Origin: Flammeovirgaceae bacterium UBA2366
GTDB lineage: Bacteria; Bacteroidota; Bacteroidia; Cytophagales; Cyclobacteriaceae
Assembly (NCBI GenBank): GCA_002344065.1
Contig: DDTK01000010.1
Location: forward strand, 124,001-188,000
Direction of reading: 5' to 3'
DNA length: 64,000 nucleotides
The position numbers and the translations under genes were made by a program. This document shows, piece by piece, positions 7,856 to 15,562 of this stretch. Each line of letters starts with the position of its first letter. Positions within the stretch are counted from its first letter, which is position 1. The notes under the pieces were generated by a model. The model saw only the letters and a program-made list of their open reading frames with translations, was not told the DNA's origin and did not search any database.

Positions 7856-9595
7856 TTAGTATTTCCAGCTTTTCAAGTCAGCACCCTTGGGGGCACTTTT
7901 TTCAATCCGTTTTAAAATTTTAGGCAAGTACATGGTGTTGTACCGCAACCGTGAAATGTAATTGGGATTATCATGGTCGCCATTCCAGCAATGCTCGGCA
8001 CGGTCGCCATAATCAACTTCACCACCATAGAATGGATTTTTGGTTTTCTTTAAAAACTCTTCCATCAAATACACCGCATTATTCAGGTAATAATTATCCA
8101 TGTCGCCACAGTAAATGTGAATCTTCCCTTCCAACTTTGGGCCGAGTGTTGCCCAGTCGCGTTCGAGGATATAGCGCAAGTCGTAATTTTCTTTCCAGTA
8201 TTCGGCTACACTATGATCAATCTCACCAGTCACCTTATCCCACAACCGTTTCGGGTAACCGTCTTCACCTTGTGGTGAGTACACGGCTTCCCATATATCC
8301 CACTGCTGGCCCGAGCGACCTTTTGTACCCAGTGCCAGCTCACGATAATTCATTTCGCGTAAAGTTGCAGTAAGCTGACCTAAATAATTGCGATAGCCGG
8401 GGCGTTCGGTTTTCTTAAAATCACTTTCGTACCAGTACGCATTTTTATCTTTATAAATATCAACCAGGCAATAGGCGCGGAAGTCAATCGGATCAGGGCA
8501 TGCGGCAAAGCATCCATTGAATTCATCGGGATAAAACATTTGTACCGCCAGTGCCTCCCAGCCGCCTGTTGAACCACCATAGGTAAAGCGCGCCCAACCT
8601 TGCCCGATGCCACGAAATTGTTTTTCGATTTCCGGCAACAGCTCATACATGATGGCATCCCCGTAAGGACCTTGCGAAGCCGAGTTCACCGCATAAGAAT
8701 CGTCATAGTATGGAGTGGGGTGTTGTATTTCAATCACAAGGAAGCGTGGAAAATTTTTGTTCGTCCATTGCTTGTAAAAGTTGTAGGCTTCCTGTGCCTG
8801 GATTTTTTTGTATCCGTAAATTCCAAACCGGCCGATATAATCAGTGGTGTCCATGTTCGGATCGGGAGGCGTTTCGCTAAAGCCACCGAAGTCGCTTGGA
8901 AAGTGCCCGTGATAAATCATCAGCGGATAGCGCGCTTCCGGATGATCATCAAAACCTTCAGGCACCAACACATGTGCGCCCAAATACATTGGTCTGCCCC
9001 AGAACTCCGTTAGTTTTTCACTCTGAATTTTTATGTGGCGGATATACCTGGTGTCTTTTGGTTCGGTAACCGGTGGAATTTTCATATCCATCACTACGTT
9101 AATCGTTTCTGCTTTCGTTGGATCAACCGAAATCTTCACCGGAGTATTGTAAAAATTTCCGGGCTTACTGTTCCATTGTTGGCCTTCGCCCTGATCGGGA
9201 GGAAGTTTTACGGTGTGCCCGGTTTTCAGGTTAAACGTTTCGTAGCGGTTGAGCAGGGCCTGAACATAATATTCACCAACCGGAATATCTTTAAGCGATT
9301 GTATGGGATAACCGAATGCAGAGGCGTCAATAGTAATTTTATCACCAGGTTTCATGCCTTCCACATCCACACCAAAAACAAGTTGGGTTGTGGGCCCATC
9401 AACAATCTGGTTGCGGGGTTCGGCTTTTGCATTATTCGAGAGCATGAGTAAAAGCCTGCCATCCTGCGCCTGGTCACTGAGTTCCTGCGTAAACGAAATG
9501 GCAAATTTTACAGATTTTGTTTGCGATGAATCATAGGTGGTGCATTGTATGATGAGAATCACCAAAACAAGCAAGAGTAGGGATTGCTTTTTCAT
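7856..9595 (-). CDS. alpha/beta-hydrolase (esterase-like) lipoprotein
   Basis: A 579-residue protein with a lipobox ending at C18 (LIIQC), so probably an outer-membrane or periplasmic lipoprotein. Residues about 25-190 are beta-rich with no recognised domain; a hydrolase domain follows. That domain has a GGSTGGW nucleophile elbow (S342) and a late HCWNGD histidine, in the order of the esterase D / feruloyl-esterase group. Substrate is unknown. The start ATG 9595 gives an ideal lipoprotein signal. The gene lies behind two peptidases on the same strand but is separated from the next by a repeat, so co-transcription is uncertain. Confidence 0.75.
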   Translation of the reverse strand: MKKQSLLLLVLVILIIQCTTYDSSQTKSVKFAISFTQELSDQAQDGRLLLMLSNNAKAEPRNQIVDGPTTQLVFGVDVEGMKPGDKITIDASAFGYPIQSLKDIPVGEYYVQALLNRYETFNLKTGHTVKLPPDQGEGQQWNSKPGNFYNTPVKISVDPTKAETINVVMDMKIPPVTEPKDTRYIRHIKIQSEKLTEFWGRPMYLGAHVLVPEGFDDHPEARYPLMIYHGHFPSDFGGFSETPPDPNMDTTDYIGRFGIYGYKKIQAQEAYNFYKQWTNKNFPRFLVIEIQHPTPYYDDSYAVNSASQGPYGDAIMYELLPEIEKQFRGIGQGWARFTYGGSTGGWEALAVQMFYPDEFNGCFAACPDPIDFRAYCLVDIYKDKNAYWYESDFKKTERPGYRNYLGQLTATLREMNYRELALGTKGRSGQQWDIWEAVYSPQGEDGYPKRLWDKVTGEIDHSVAEYWKENYDLRYILERDWATLGPKLEGKIHIYCGDMDNYYLNNAVYLMEEFLKKTKNPFYGGEVDYGDRAEHCWNGDHDNPNYISRLRYNTMYLPKILKRIEKSAPKGADLKSWKY

Positions 9596-9747
9596 GATAG
9601 GAGCGGATTGGCTATCAAGATAGGATGCTCAAAGTACTTCGCCAAGCGTATTTTTTTAAAGGGTTTTGCTTTATTTTAGGCCTCAACTCACTGCCCCAAA
9701 ATGATTTCTTTATTATATATTGCAATCAATAATTTACCGTCAGGCCT

Positions 9748-10131
9748 ATGACCATTCACCTCATCGAAGACGATGATATTTATGCCGAGTTTATAAAACG
9801 GTCGTTAAGTCAGGATGCTGCGTATAGTGTTACCACTTTTCATTCAGCCGAAGATTGTCTTGCAGCCCTGAACGGTGGGCCGATGCCCGATGCCTTTATT
9901 GTGGATTATAAATTGCCCGGGAAAACCGGTATCGATTTTTATGATGACATTAAGGATAAGATGAGTGAGGAGCAGCGTCTTATCATGATGAGCTCCATCG
10001 ATGATGGTAATATGGTGCTGAGTTTTATTAAGAAAGGGGTACGCGATTATGTAATAAAGGATGACACGGTCATTGAATCGCTGAAAGCCATACTGGACGG
10101 TAAAGAAGACGACTACTATCTATTTAATTAA
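9748..10131 (+). CDS. single-domain response regulator (CheY-like)
   Basis: 127 residues, a receiver domain with nothing attached. The acidic pocket is E7/D8/D9, the phospho-acceptor is D53 (FIVDYKLPGKTG), the conserved Ser is in MMSSIDD and the conserved Lys in DYVIKDD. With no output domain it must act by protein contact or within a phosphorelay. The soluble histidine kinase is encoded on the opposite strand, and the two stop codons overlap by four bases (10128-10131). The kinase is an obvious candidate partner, though convergent placement is unusual for a pair. Confidence 0.9.
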   Translation: MTIHLIEDDDIYAEFIKRSLSQDAAYSVTTFHSAEDCLAALNGGPMPDAFIVDYKLPGKTGIDFYDDIKDKMSEEQRLIMMSSIDDGNMVLSFIKKGVRDYVIKDDTVIESLKAILDGKEDDYYLFN

Positions 10132-10883
10132 CCCGGCAGATTTACCGGAACAACAAGCCTGAATATGCTTCCAACGCCTTCCCGGTTAAGGCACGAAATT
10201 TTTCCACCTGTTTTTTCGATCATAGCACGCGAAATAAAAAGCCCGAGGCCGGTTGAACTTTCGCCACCGGTTGGCCGGGATGTAAACTTTTTGAATTTTT
10301 GAAATAGGTCGGGTAGTTCATTCTGTTTAAAACCAAAAGCCTCATCTTCAATTTCAATCAGGGCAGTTTCATCACTGTGTTTACGCGCACGCACCCAAAC
10401 TTTTTTGCCGGAATAGGAAAATTTTATCGCGTTGGATAACAGCGTGTCAACCGCACGCTGCAGGCAGTGCTTGTCGGTATGAAGTAAAATGTTTTCACTC
10501 TCCACCATAAGCTTAATACCTTTCTTGGAGGCCACGTTAAGAAAACTGGTTACAGCAGATTGAATGAAACTTTGCAGTTGAATAGCTTCCGGAAAGAGGA
10601 CGATTGAATTGCTTTCAATGTTACGGTAGTCTACCAGGTTGCGGATCATGTCCAGTCCGTCAGCTACCACAATGTGCATTTTTTCCAAAAAATTCTTTTG
10701 CTCTTCAGTAAGGTTGCCAGGCTCCATCTGCAAAAGCTGAATAAGTGCGTACAGTCTGTTTAAGGGCGACTTAACATCATGCGAAACGATGCTGATGAGC
10801 TTTTGCTTTTCTTCCTGGAGTGTTTCAATTTGCCTGAGCAAATCAACAGGATCCAACAGCGCAGGGTGTTCGGCTTCATCCAT
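10128..10883 (-). CDS. soluble sensor histidine kinase
   Basis: 251 residues with no membrane span or sensor domain. A short N-terminal helical stretch (LLRQIETLQEEKQKL) leads into the HisKA domain with H35 in the H box (SHDVKSPLNR). The HATPase domain has an N box (TLLSNAIKFS) and a G2 box (STGLGLFISRAMIEKTGG). The G1 box reads DEAFGF where DxGxG is usual, so the first glycine is replaced. Nucleotide binding may be altered, but the rest looks functional. Signal input is probably through another protein. It converges on the receiver gene at 9748-10131 with a four-base overlap of stops. Confidence 0.88.
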   Translation of the reverse strand: MDEAEHPALLDPVDLLRQIETLQEEKQKLISIVSHDVKSPLNRLYALIQLLQMEPGNLTEEQKNFLEKMHIVVADGLDMIRNLVDYRNIESNSIVLFPEAIQLQSFIQSAVTSFLNVASKKGIKLMVESENILLHTDKHCLQRAVDTLLSNAIKFSYSGKKVWVRARKHSDETALIEIEDEAFGFKQNELPDLFQKFKKFTSRPTGGESSTGLGLFISRAMIEKTGGKISCLNREGVGSIFRLVVPVNLPG

Positions 10884-10922
10884 AAGCGAAACGAAAGTTA
10901 AAAACTTCCGGTAGATTCTGTA

Positions 10923-11411
10923 TCAGAGGCGAATGCGGATTTCTTCTTTGTGGTTAACCGGCACAGAAAATGGTACGCCTTTGTATTGCAAGCGTATGGT
11001 CCCTTTGTAATGAATCTGAAATTTTTTGCCGCCAATTACGGCAAAAACAGCATCCAGCAACCCGATTTCCTTCATGTTCAGTTTTACTTCCAGCGGAACG
11101 GTAAACTCAGCCTGGGCCGGAACTTTCAGTTTCATTTGCTGGTCAATTACCGCAGCCTTTTTTCCATCCACAAAAACCTCCATGTCAATTTTCTTCACCA
11201 TCATACGGATGTTGTTGGGGTTATAGAGAATAGCGTTGGCTTTAAGCAAGGGCTCGGAGGTAGCATCAACGATAACGTCTTTAATTTGTCTTAGCTGAAC
11301 ATCTTCTTTGGGTTTACACCCGGGAATTACCAAAAAAAGTATAAAGACGCTAAGTGCAATTGACCAACGCGTACGAATAGCGAAAAGCCATCTCAAAAAT
11401 GTTAGGGTCAT
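10923..11411 (-). CDS. LEA_2-domain lipoprotein
   Basis: 162 residues from ATG 11411. A signal sequence ends in a lipobox (LVIPGC, C32). The rest is one LEA type 2 (water-stress) beta-sandwich, recognisable from the NPNNIRMMVKKIDMEVFVDG and VPAQAEFTVPLEVKL stretches. Such proteins are envelope lipoproteins of poorly known role. The frame stays open upstream to 11585, but that part is translated repeat element: a very similar peptide (AISKI..TSL..ND.SNPVF..AMT..FLRWL) can be read from the copy at 39762-39885. Even the chosen ATG lies inside the repeat, whose last 29 bases encode the first nine to ten residues. The true start could be TTG 11396 or a codon altered by the insertion. Confidence 0.75.
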   Translation of the reverse strand: MTLTFLRWLFAIRTRWSIALSVFILFLVIPGCKPKEDVQLRQIKDVIVDATSEPLLKANAILYNPNNIRMMVKKIDMEVFVDGKKAAVIDQQMKLKVPAQAEFTVPLEVKLNMKEIGLLDAVFAVIGGKKFQIHYKGTIRLQYKGVPFSVPVNHKEEIRIRL

Positions 11412-11544
11412 TGCGATCCGCCACCAGGCGGAGAAGCAATCTGGATTTTGGATACTGAACACAGGATTGCTTTGGTCATTACCTGCCTGACCGGCAGGCA
11501 GGCTCCTTTGCAATGACGTACATTCTATTTTTGAGATGGCTTTT
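11383..11544. repeat. composite MITE-like element, copy 1
   Basis: 162 bp with a perfect 18-bp terminal inverted repeat (AAAAGCCATCTCAAAAAT at 11383-11400 and its complement at 11527-11544). Inside is a second palindromic unit that starts GTCATTGCGA and ends GCAATGAC. No transposase is encoded and no clear target duplication is visible. Copies at 25777 and 39762 share the outer arms. Confidence 0.85.
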
Positions 11545-11611
11545 AATAACCAACAACGCGCAACCATATTTGTGTATCCAATCATAGCGGTAAGTATAAA
11601 TAATCTCTTTC

Positions 11612-11619
11612 TAACTTTG
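11612..11619 (+). promoter_or_regulatory. -7 box TAACTTTG of the oxygenase gene
   Basis: A perfect Bacteroidota TAnnTTTG box only four bases before the ATG at 11624. Transcription would start at or near the start codon, suggesting a leaderless or nearly leaderless mRNA. No TTG is visible at the usual -33 position. Confidence 0.5.
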
Positions 11620-11623
11620 TGGA

Positions 11624-12235
11624 ATGTATACTGATTTTGAAATCATTGCTGATGGCCTTGCCGAACAAGGATATGCCGTAATTGATCAATTTTTGAGCCA
11701 ACATGAGGTTGAGGACATTTTACAGGTAAAGGAATTTAACGATAACCGGTTGTTTAAGAAAGCCGGCATAGGCAATAGTCAATCCGTACAGATACAGGAG
11801 GGTATTCGTGGGGATTATATACAGTGGCTTGATAAGGAGACGGCATCACCACCCATTAAGGTTTACCTTGATAAACTGGATGCACTAACACAGTTTTTAA
11901 ATCAGGCCTTGTTTTTAAGCCTTAAAGATTTTGAAGTGCATATTGCCCGCTACCCGGTAGGAACTTTTTATAAGCGCCATCTCGATCAGTTTAAGCAAGA
12001 CGATCATCGCAAGCTTTCTGTCCTTTGTTATTTGAATGCCAACTGGAAGGAAGAACATGGTGGACAGTTGCGCATGTACCTGCCCGAGGGTCCGGTAGAT
12101 ATTTTTCCGCTGGCCGGACGATTGGTTTGCTTTCGTTCCGATCAGCTGGAGCATGAAGTATTGCCCGCAACCCGTGAACGGTTAAGCATTACCGGTTGGA
12201 TGCTGGACAGACTGGCTGAACTTAAACATTTATAG
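11624..12235 (+). CDS. 2OG-Fe(II) oxygenase (prolyl 4-hydroxylase type)
   Basis: 203 residues. The iron-binding facial triad is visible: H119-x-D121 (YKRHLDQF) and H177 (LEHEVLP), with R186 nine residues later to bind 2-oxoglutarate. The context (ARYPVGTFYKRHLDQF, RKLSVLCYLN, GGQLRMY) matches the SM-20/prolyl 4-hydroxylase family. It likely hydroxylates a protein side chain in the cytoplasm; the target is unknown. It is transcribed away from the repeat element at 11383-11544 and converges with the DUF2805 gene with no gap between stop codons. Confidence 0.88.
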   Translation: MYTDFEIIADGLAEQGYAVIDQFLSQHEVEDILQVKEFNDNRLFKKAGIGNSQSVQIQEGIRGDYIQWLDKETASPPIKVYLDKLDALTQFLNQALFLSLKDFEVHIARYPVGTFYKRHLDQFKQDDHRKLSVLCYLNANWKEEHGGQLRMYLPEGPVDIFPLAGRLVCFRSDQLEHEVLPATRERLSITGWMLDRLAELKHL

Positions 12236-12505
12236 TCAGCGCTTGCTTATTTTATTTTTGGAAATAGTGCGCTGGCGGGAACACTTAAAGCGATTTACTT
12301 CATTGAGCCGTTTTGCACGATGCTTCGTGCTTCTTCCCTGTACACGGGCACGCCATAATTTCCAACTGGAGGCTTTCAGGTGATGGCGCATGAGTTCAAT
12401 GACTTCCTTTTCACTTAACCCGAATTGGAATTCAATGGCATCGAAAGGGGTGCGGTCTTCCCAGGCCATTTCAATGATGCGGTTAATGTCTTCTGCCGTA
12501 CGCAT
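12236..12505 (-). CDS. DUF2805 / TIGR03643 family protein
   Basis: 89 residues. The N-terminal half (INRIIEMAWEDRTPFDAIEF, then GLSEKEVIELMR) is the DUF2805 signature, an HTH-like helical segment; the C-terminus is strongly basic (RSTKHRAKR ... SRQRTISKNKISKR). That combination suggests nucleic acid binding, but no function is established. Its stop directly abuts the stop of the convergent oxygenase gene. Confidence 0.8.
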   Translation of the reverse strand: MRTAEDINRIIEMAWEDRTPFDAIEFQFGLSEKEVIELMRHHLKASSWKLWRARVQGRSTKHRAKRLNEVNRFKCSRQRTISKNKISKR

Positions 12506-12534
12506 GATGTAGTAACACCTGCACTTACTAAAAG

Positions 12535-12807
12535 TTATACGTGCTTATGACTGCTGTACTTTTCAAGAATCCATTTTGAAACGCCTTCAAGATATTCGGG
12601 AGAAAGATCATCCTTATACATCTGACGGATAAATTCCACACGAATTTCGCCTTCTGAAAAACCCGGATGCTGTGCCCGGATGCGGTCTTCAATTTGCGTA
12701 TTTACCTCTTGAATTAATTCAAGACCGAGACGCACACGTTCTTCCTGCGGTTTGGAAAACCATATTTCCCGTTGTTTTTTTCTGATATGATCTGGGGTAT
12801 CGTTCAC
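12535..12807 (-). CDS. small helical protein coupled to the nucleotidyltransferase
   Basis: I choose GTG 12807 as start: it overlaps the TGA of the upstream nucleotidyltransferase gene as GTGA, a typical translational coupling. This gives 90 residues starting (V)NDTPDHIRKKQREIW. The frame also has an ATG at 12846, but that would overlap the neighbour by 43 bases. The protein is charged and helical (REIWFSKPQEERVRLGLELI, SEGEIRVEFIRQMY), with no HEPN RxxxxH motif and no membrane span. Not recognised. Tight coupling suggests it works with, or neutralises, the nucleotidyltransferase. Confidence 0.7.
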   Translation of the reverse strand: MNDTPDHIRKKQREIWFSKPQEERVRLGLELIQEVNTQIEDRIRAQHPGFSEGEIRVEFIRQMYKDDLSPEYLEGVSKWILEKYSSHKHV

Positions 12808-13331
12808 AGCAGTCCAAAGGTAGTAAGATTGAGCTCCTGAACCCACTTGCTCAGGTATGCCCGATCAACATTGTTTTCCAATAAACTTCTGATATCATCT
12901 TTTTGTCGGTCGCTTTGAATTTCCTGAATCCAAATTAGCTTGGAGAGAATAAGATCTTCAACAGAAACCAGCCACGCTTCATGACCAAAAAGTTTTTGCC
13001 TTGAACGTCTTTCAAATTCTGTTCTCCGAAAGGGAGAATTTTTTCTAACAACAAAATCTATTTTTAATCCTGAGCGATTATCAATGGCATTAAACATTCC
13101 TTTTCGCTGTAGTTGCTCTTCCACTGCTGGCTTGTGTAGATAGAACTGATCTTTGAATATTTCATAAAATGAGCTTAACGATTCTTCTGAAAGTTCGATA
13201 ACAATATCAATATCACGAGTGGTTCTAGCCACGGTATAAGCAAGCATGGCCATACTTCCAGAAACCATATACGGAATGTTTCTGGCATCAAGGGCAGCTG
13301 TAATTTCTTTAAAAAGTTCGGTTACTGACAT
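12804..13331 (-). CDS. MNT-type nucleotidyltransferase (DUF6036/AbiEii-like)
   Basis: 175 residues with the minimal nucleotidyltransferase signature: G25-S26 (VSGSMAML), D40-x-D42 (TTRDIDIVIEL) and a third carboxylate D92 (LKIDFVV). The C-terminal part (LVSVEDLILSKLIWIQEIQS) matches the helical half of DUF6036/AbiEii-like proteins. Members transfer nucleotides to RNA, protein or small molecules; several are toxins or antitoxins. It is the first gene of a two-gene unit, followed with a GTGA overlap by the small helical protein. A toxin-antitoxin or abortive-infection role is inference only. Confidence 0.8.
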   Translation of the reverse strand: MSVTELFKEITAALDARNIPYMVSGSMAMLAYTVARTTRDIDIVIELSEESLSSFYEIFKDQFYLHKPAVEEQLQRKGMFNAIDNRSGLKIDFVVRKNSPFRRTEFERRSRQKLFGHEAWLVSVEDLILSKLIWIQEIQSDRQKDDIRSLLENNVDRAYLSKWVQELNLTTFGLL

Positions 13332-13363
13332 CGCCTAGGACTCAAGTTAAGGAAATGCGGAAT

Positions 13364-15028
13364 TTATTTTTGTGGTTTAAAAAATGGCGGCTGTTGATCT
13401 TCCCATTCCGTTGCCTCCTGGTAAGCGCGAGCCACGAAAAGAGGTGCAGCCTCGCCATACAGCTTTCCTAAAAACGAAATACTGGTAGGTGAACCGGTGT
13501 TGTTAAACCCGTTGGGCACAACCACACACGGGTGCCCGGTTAAATTGGTAGTGAGCAATTGCGTGCCACCAAAACTCGGACTGATAATCACATCAAAATC
13601 TTTGGTGACTTTATGATACTCTTCAATGAGTTGCTGACGAAGCCGCGATGCGTTTATGTACTCCACGGCAGGAATAAAACGAGCCGTACGAAACGTGTTT
13701 GGCCATGCCCACCGCACTTGATTGGAAAGCAAACTGTCGCGATTGGATCGGGTAAGTTCGTCAAATGCGGCAGCCGCCTCGGCTGTTAACATTAAACGTA
13801 TGGCAGCTACCGGAATGGAGGCCGGGAGTTCCAGTTCAATCAATTCAATGCCAAGCGATTTAATTACCTCGAGTGTTTTTTGATCATTTTCCTTGCCGGG
13901 ATAACTGGCCTCGAAGAGGGATTTTAAATACCCGACTTTTAATTTTTTGATATCCGTTTTGGCGGAATAATTGAACACTGAGGCAGTGGCACTTTTATCC
14001 AGCGCATCTTCACCATGAATAACATGGTAGACTAACGCTGCATCAAAGGCCGAACGACAAATAGGCCCGATTTTATCCATGCTCCAGCTAAGTGCCATAG
14101 CGCCATAGCGACTTACTGTTCCGTAACTGGGCCGCAGTCCGCTGGCACCACACCGGGTAGAAGGAGAAACAATTGAACCGAGTGTTTCAGTACCAATCGA
14201 AAAGCCAACCAAACCGGCCACCGTTGCTGAAGCAGAACCGGCCGAAGAACCGCTTGATCCTTGTTTCAGGTTCCAGGGATTTTTGGTTACGCCACCAAAC
14301 CAGATATCGCCCAACGCCAGCGCACCCATGGAAAGCTTGACAACTAAAACGGCTCCGGCTTCATCAAGTTTTTTAACCACAGTGGCTGTTGTAGTTAGTT
14401 GCTGATCAACATAAGGTTCAGCACCCCAGGTTGTTTTTGTTCCTTCAACAGCCAACAAATCTTTTATCCCGTAGGGAATGCCATGCAACGGTCCGCGGTA
14501 TTTTCCTTTGGCAATTTCTTCATCGGCTCTGCGCGCCTGTGCCATGGCACGCTCTTCAAGAATGGAAACAACGCATTGCAATGTGTCGCCATATTTTTTT
14601 ATCCGGTCGAGATAGAGTTGAGTTAGTTCGACAGATGTTATTTTCTTTGATTTCATCAACACCGCAAGTTTATACACAGGATAAAAAGCGAGCTCCTCTT
14701 TATTAGCCGGAAGCGAAACGTCTTTTGGCAATCCCCAGTCAATCGGTTTCTGCAGCGTTTCTTTTTTAAATCCAGAAGGCACCGGATCGAACCACAACGA
14801 CATGGGTATATGGTTTTGCAGATTGTACTGGTGCAGGGTTTGTATAGAGCGTTGATAGTCGCGAAGCCCTTGCAGCAGAGAGTCGCGCTCTGCCTGCGTA
14901 AAGGTTAAGTCGTAAAAAGGCTCAATTTCAGCCGTTGGGTGTGTTGATTGTGCTGTTAGAACCGTTACCGAAAAAGTAAATGCAACTATTATAAAAAGCC
15001 TGTAAATTGAACGCCTGTTCATACGCAA
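13364..15028 (-). CDS. amidase (amidase-signature family), exported
   Basis: 554 residues with a signal peptide (ends VTVLTAQ). The Ser-cisSer-Lys machinery is present: K189 in GIPYGIKDLL, the Gly/Ser-rich strand QGSSGSSAGSASATVAG (about 256-272), and nucleophile S285 in GTETLGSIVSP. Amidase-signature enzymes hydrolyse amide bonds; exported ones may act on peptides or amidated compounds. Both ATG 15028 and ATG 15022 are possible starts. The gene is divergent from the DinB-family gene, with at most 23 bases between start codons, so each promoter probably lies within the other's transcribed region. Confidence 0.9.
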   Translation of the reverse strand: MRMNRRSIYRLFIIVAFTFSVTVLTAQSTHPTAEIEPFYDLTFTQAERDSLLQGLRDYQRSIQTLHQYNLQNHIPMSLWFDPVPSGFKKETLQKPIDWGLPKDVSLPANKEELAFYPVYKLAVLMKSKKITSVELTQLYLDRIKKYGDTLQCVVSILEERAMAQARRADEEIAKGKYRGPLHGIPYGIKDLLAVEGTKTTWGAEPYVDQQLTTTATVVKKLDEAGAVLVVKLSMGALALGDIWFGGVTKNPWNLKQGSSGSSAGSASATVAGLVGFSIGTETLGSIVSPSTRCGASGLRPSYGTVSRYGAMALSWSMDKIGPICRSAFDAALVYHVIHGEDALDKSATASVFNYSAKTDIKKLKVGYLKSLFEASYPGKENDQKTLEVIKSLGIELIELELPASIPVAAIRLMLTAEAAAAFDELTRSNRDSLLSNQVRWAWPNTFRTARFIPAVEYINASRLRQQLIEEYHKVTKDFDVIISPSFGGTQLLTTNLTGHPCVVVPNGFNNTGSPTSISFLGKLYGEAAPLFVARAYQEATEWEDQQPPFFKPQK

Positions 15029-15045
15029 TTATTTTTTTCCAAGAT

Positions 15046-15516
15046 ATGAAGGAATATTTTTTAAAGTTGTACCGATATAACACGTGGGCAAATAAAAGGG
15101 TGTTAGGCGCGCTGGAGCAACAGAAGGTAACGGACGAAAAAATTCTGACCCTGATGAGCCATGTGATGGCCGCACAATTGATTTGGCTGCACCGTATAGT
15201 AGGATTGCCCGCGCCCGATGTTGAGCTGTGGAAACTATATTCTATTGAGCGATTAAAAGAATTAAGCGAAGATGGATCAACCCGTTGGTTGCAATTTATT
15301 GATGAGCATGATGATTTTAACCGGCAACTTCGTTACCACAATTATGTCGGTCACGCTTTCGAAAACAATGTTGAGCAGATTATGATTCATACCGTAAATC
15401 ACGCAACCTATCACCGCGGGCAGGTTGCCTTGTTGATGCGTGAACGAGGGTATGAGCCCATCAACACAGACCTTATTACATATGACAGGGTAATCACAGG
15501 TCAGCTGAAGGCCTGA
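15046..15516 (+). CDS. DinB-family metal-binding protein
   Basis: I place the start at ATG 15046 (MKEYFLKLYRYNTWANKRVL), because DinB proteins begin with this helix. An upstream in-frame ATG at 15007 would overlap the divergent amidase gene and adds an unrelated hydrophobic stretch. The product has 156 residues. Metal-ligand histidines are in LMSHVMAAQLIWLHRI and in NHATYHRGQ, the typical DinB/YfiT pattern. Members are metal-dependent hydrolases or thiol transferases of the four-helix fold. Function here is unknown; cytoplasmic. Confidence 0.88.
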   Translation: MKEYFLKLYRYNTWANKRVLGALEQQKVTDEKILTLMSHVMAAQLIWLHRIVGLPAPDVELWKLYSIERLKELSEDGSTRWLQFIDEHDDFNRQLRYHNYVGHAFENNVEQIMIHTVNHATYHRGQVALLMRERGYEPINTDLITYDRVITGQLKA

Positions 15517-15562
15517 ACAATATTCATAATAACTGGTTTAATGAGAACTAAACAATCAAACT

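Noticed and set aside
11412..11585. N-terminal extension of the LEA_2 lipoprotein
   Set aside because: It is translation of the repeat element and matches peptide read from the copy at 39762-39885.
12808..12846. Longer start (ATG 12846) of the helical partner protein
   Set aside because: It overlaps the nucleotidyltransferase by 43 bases; the GTGA junction at 12804-12807 is a better start.
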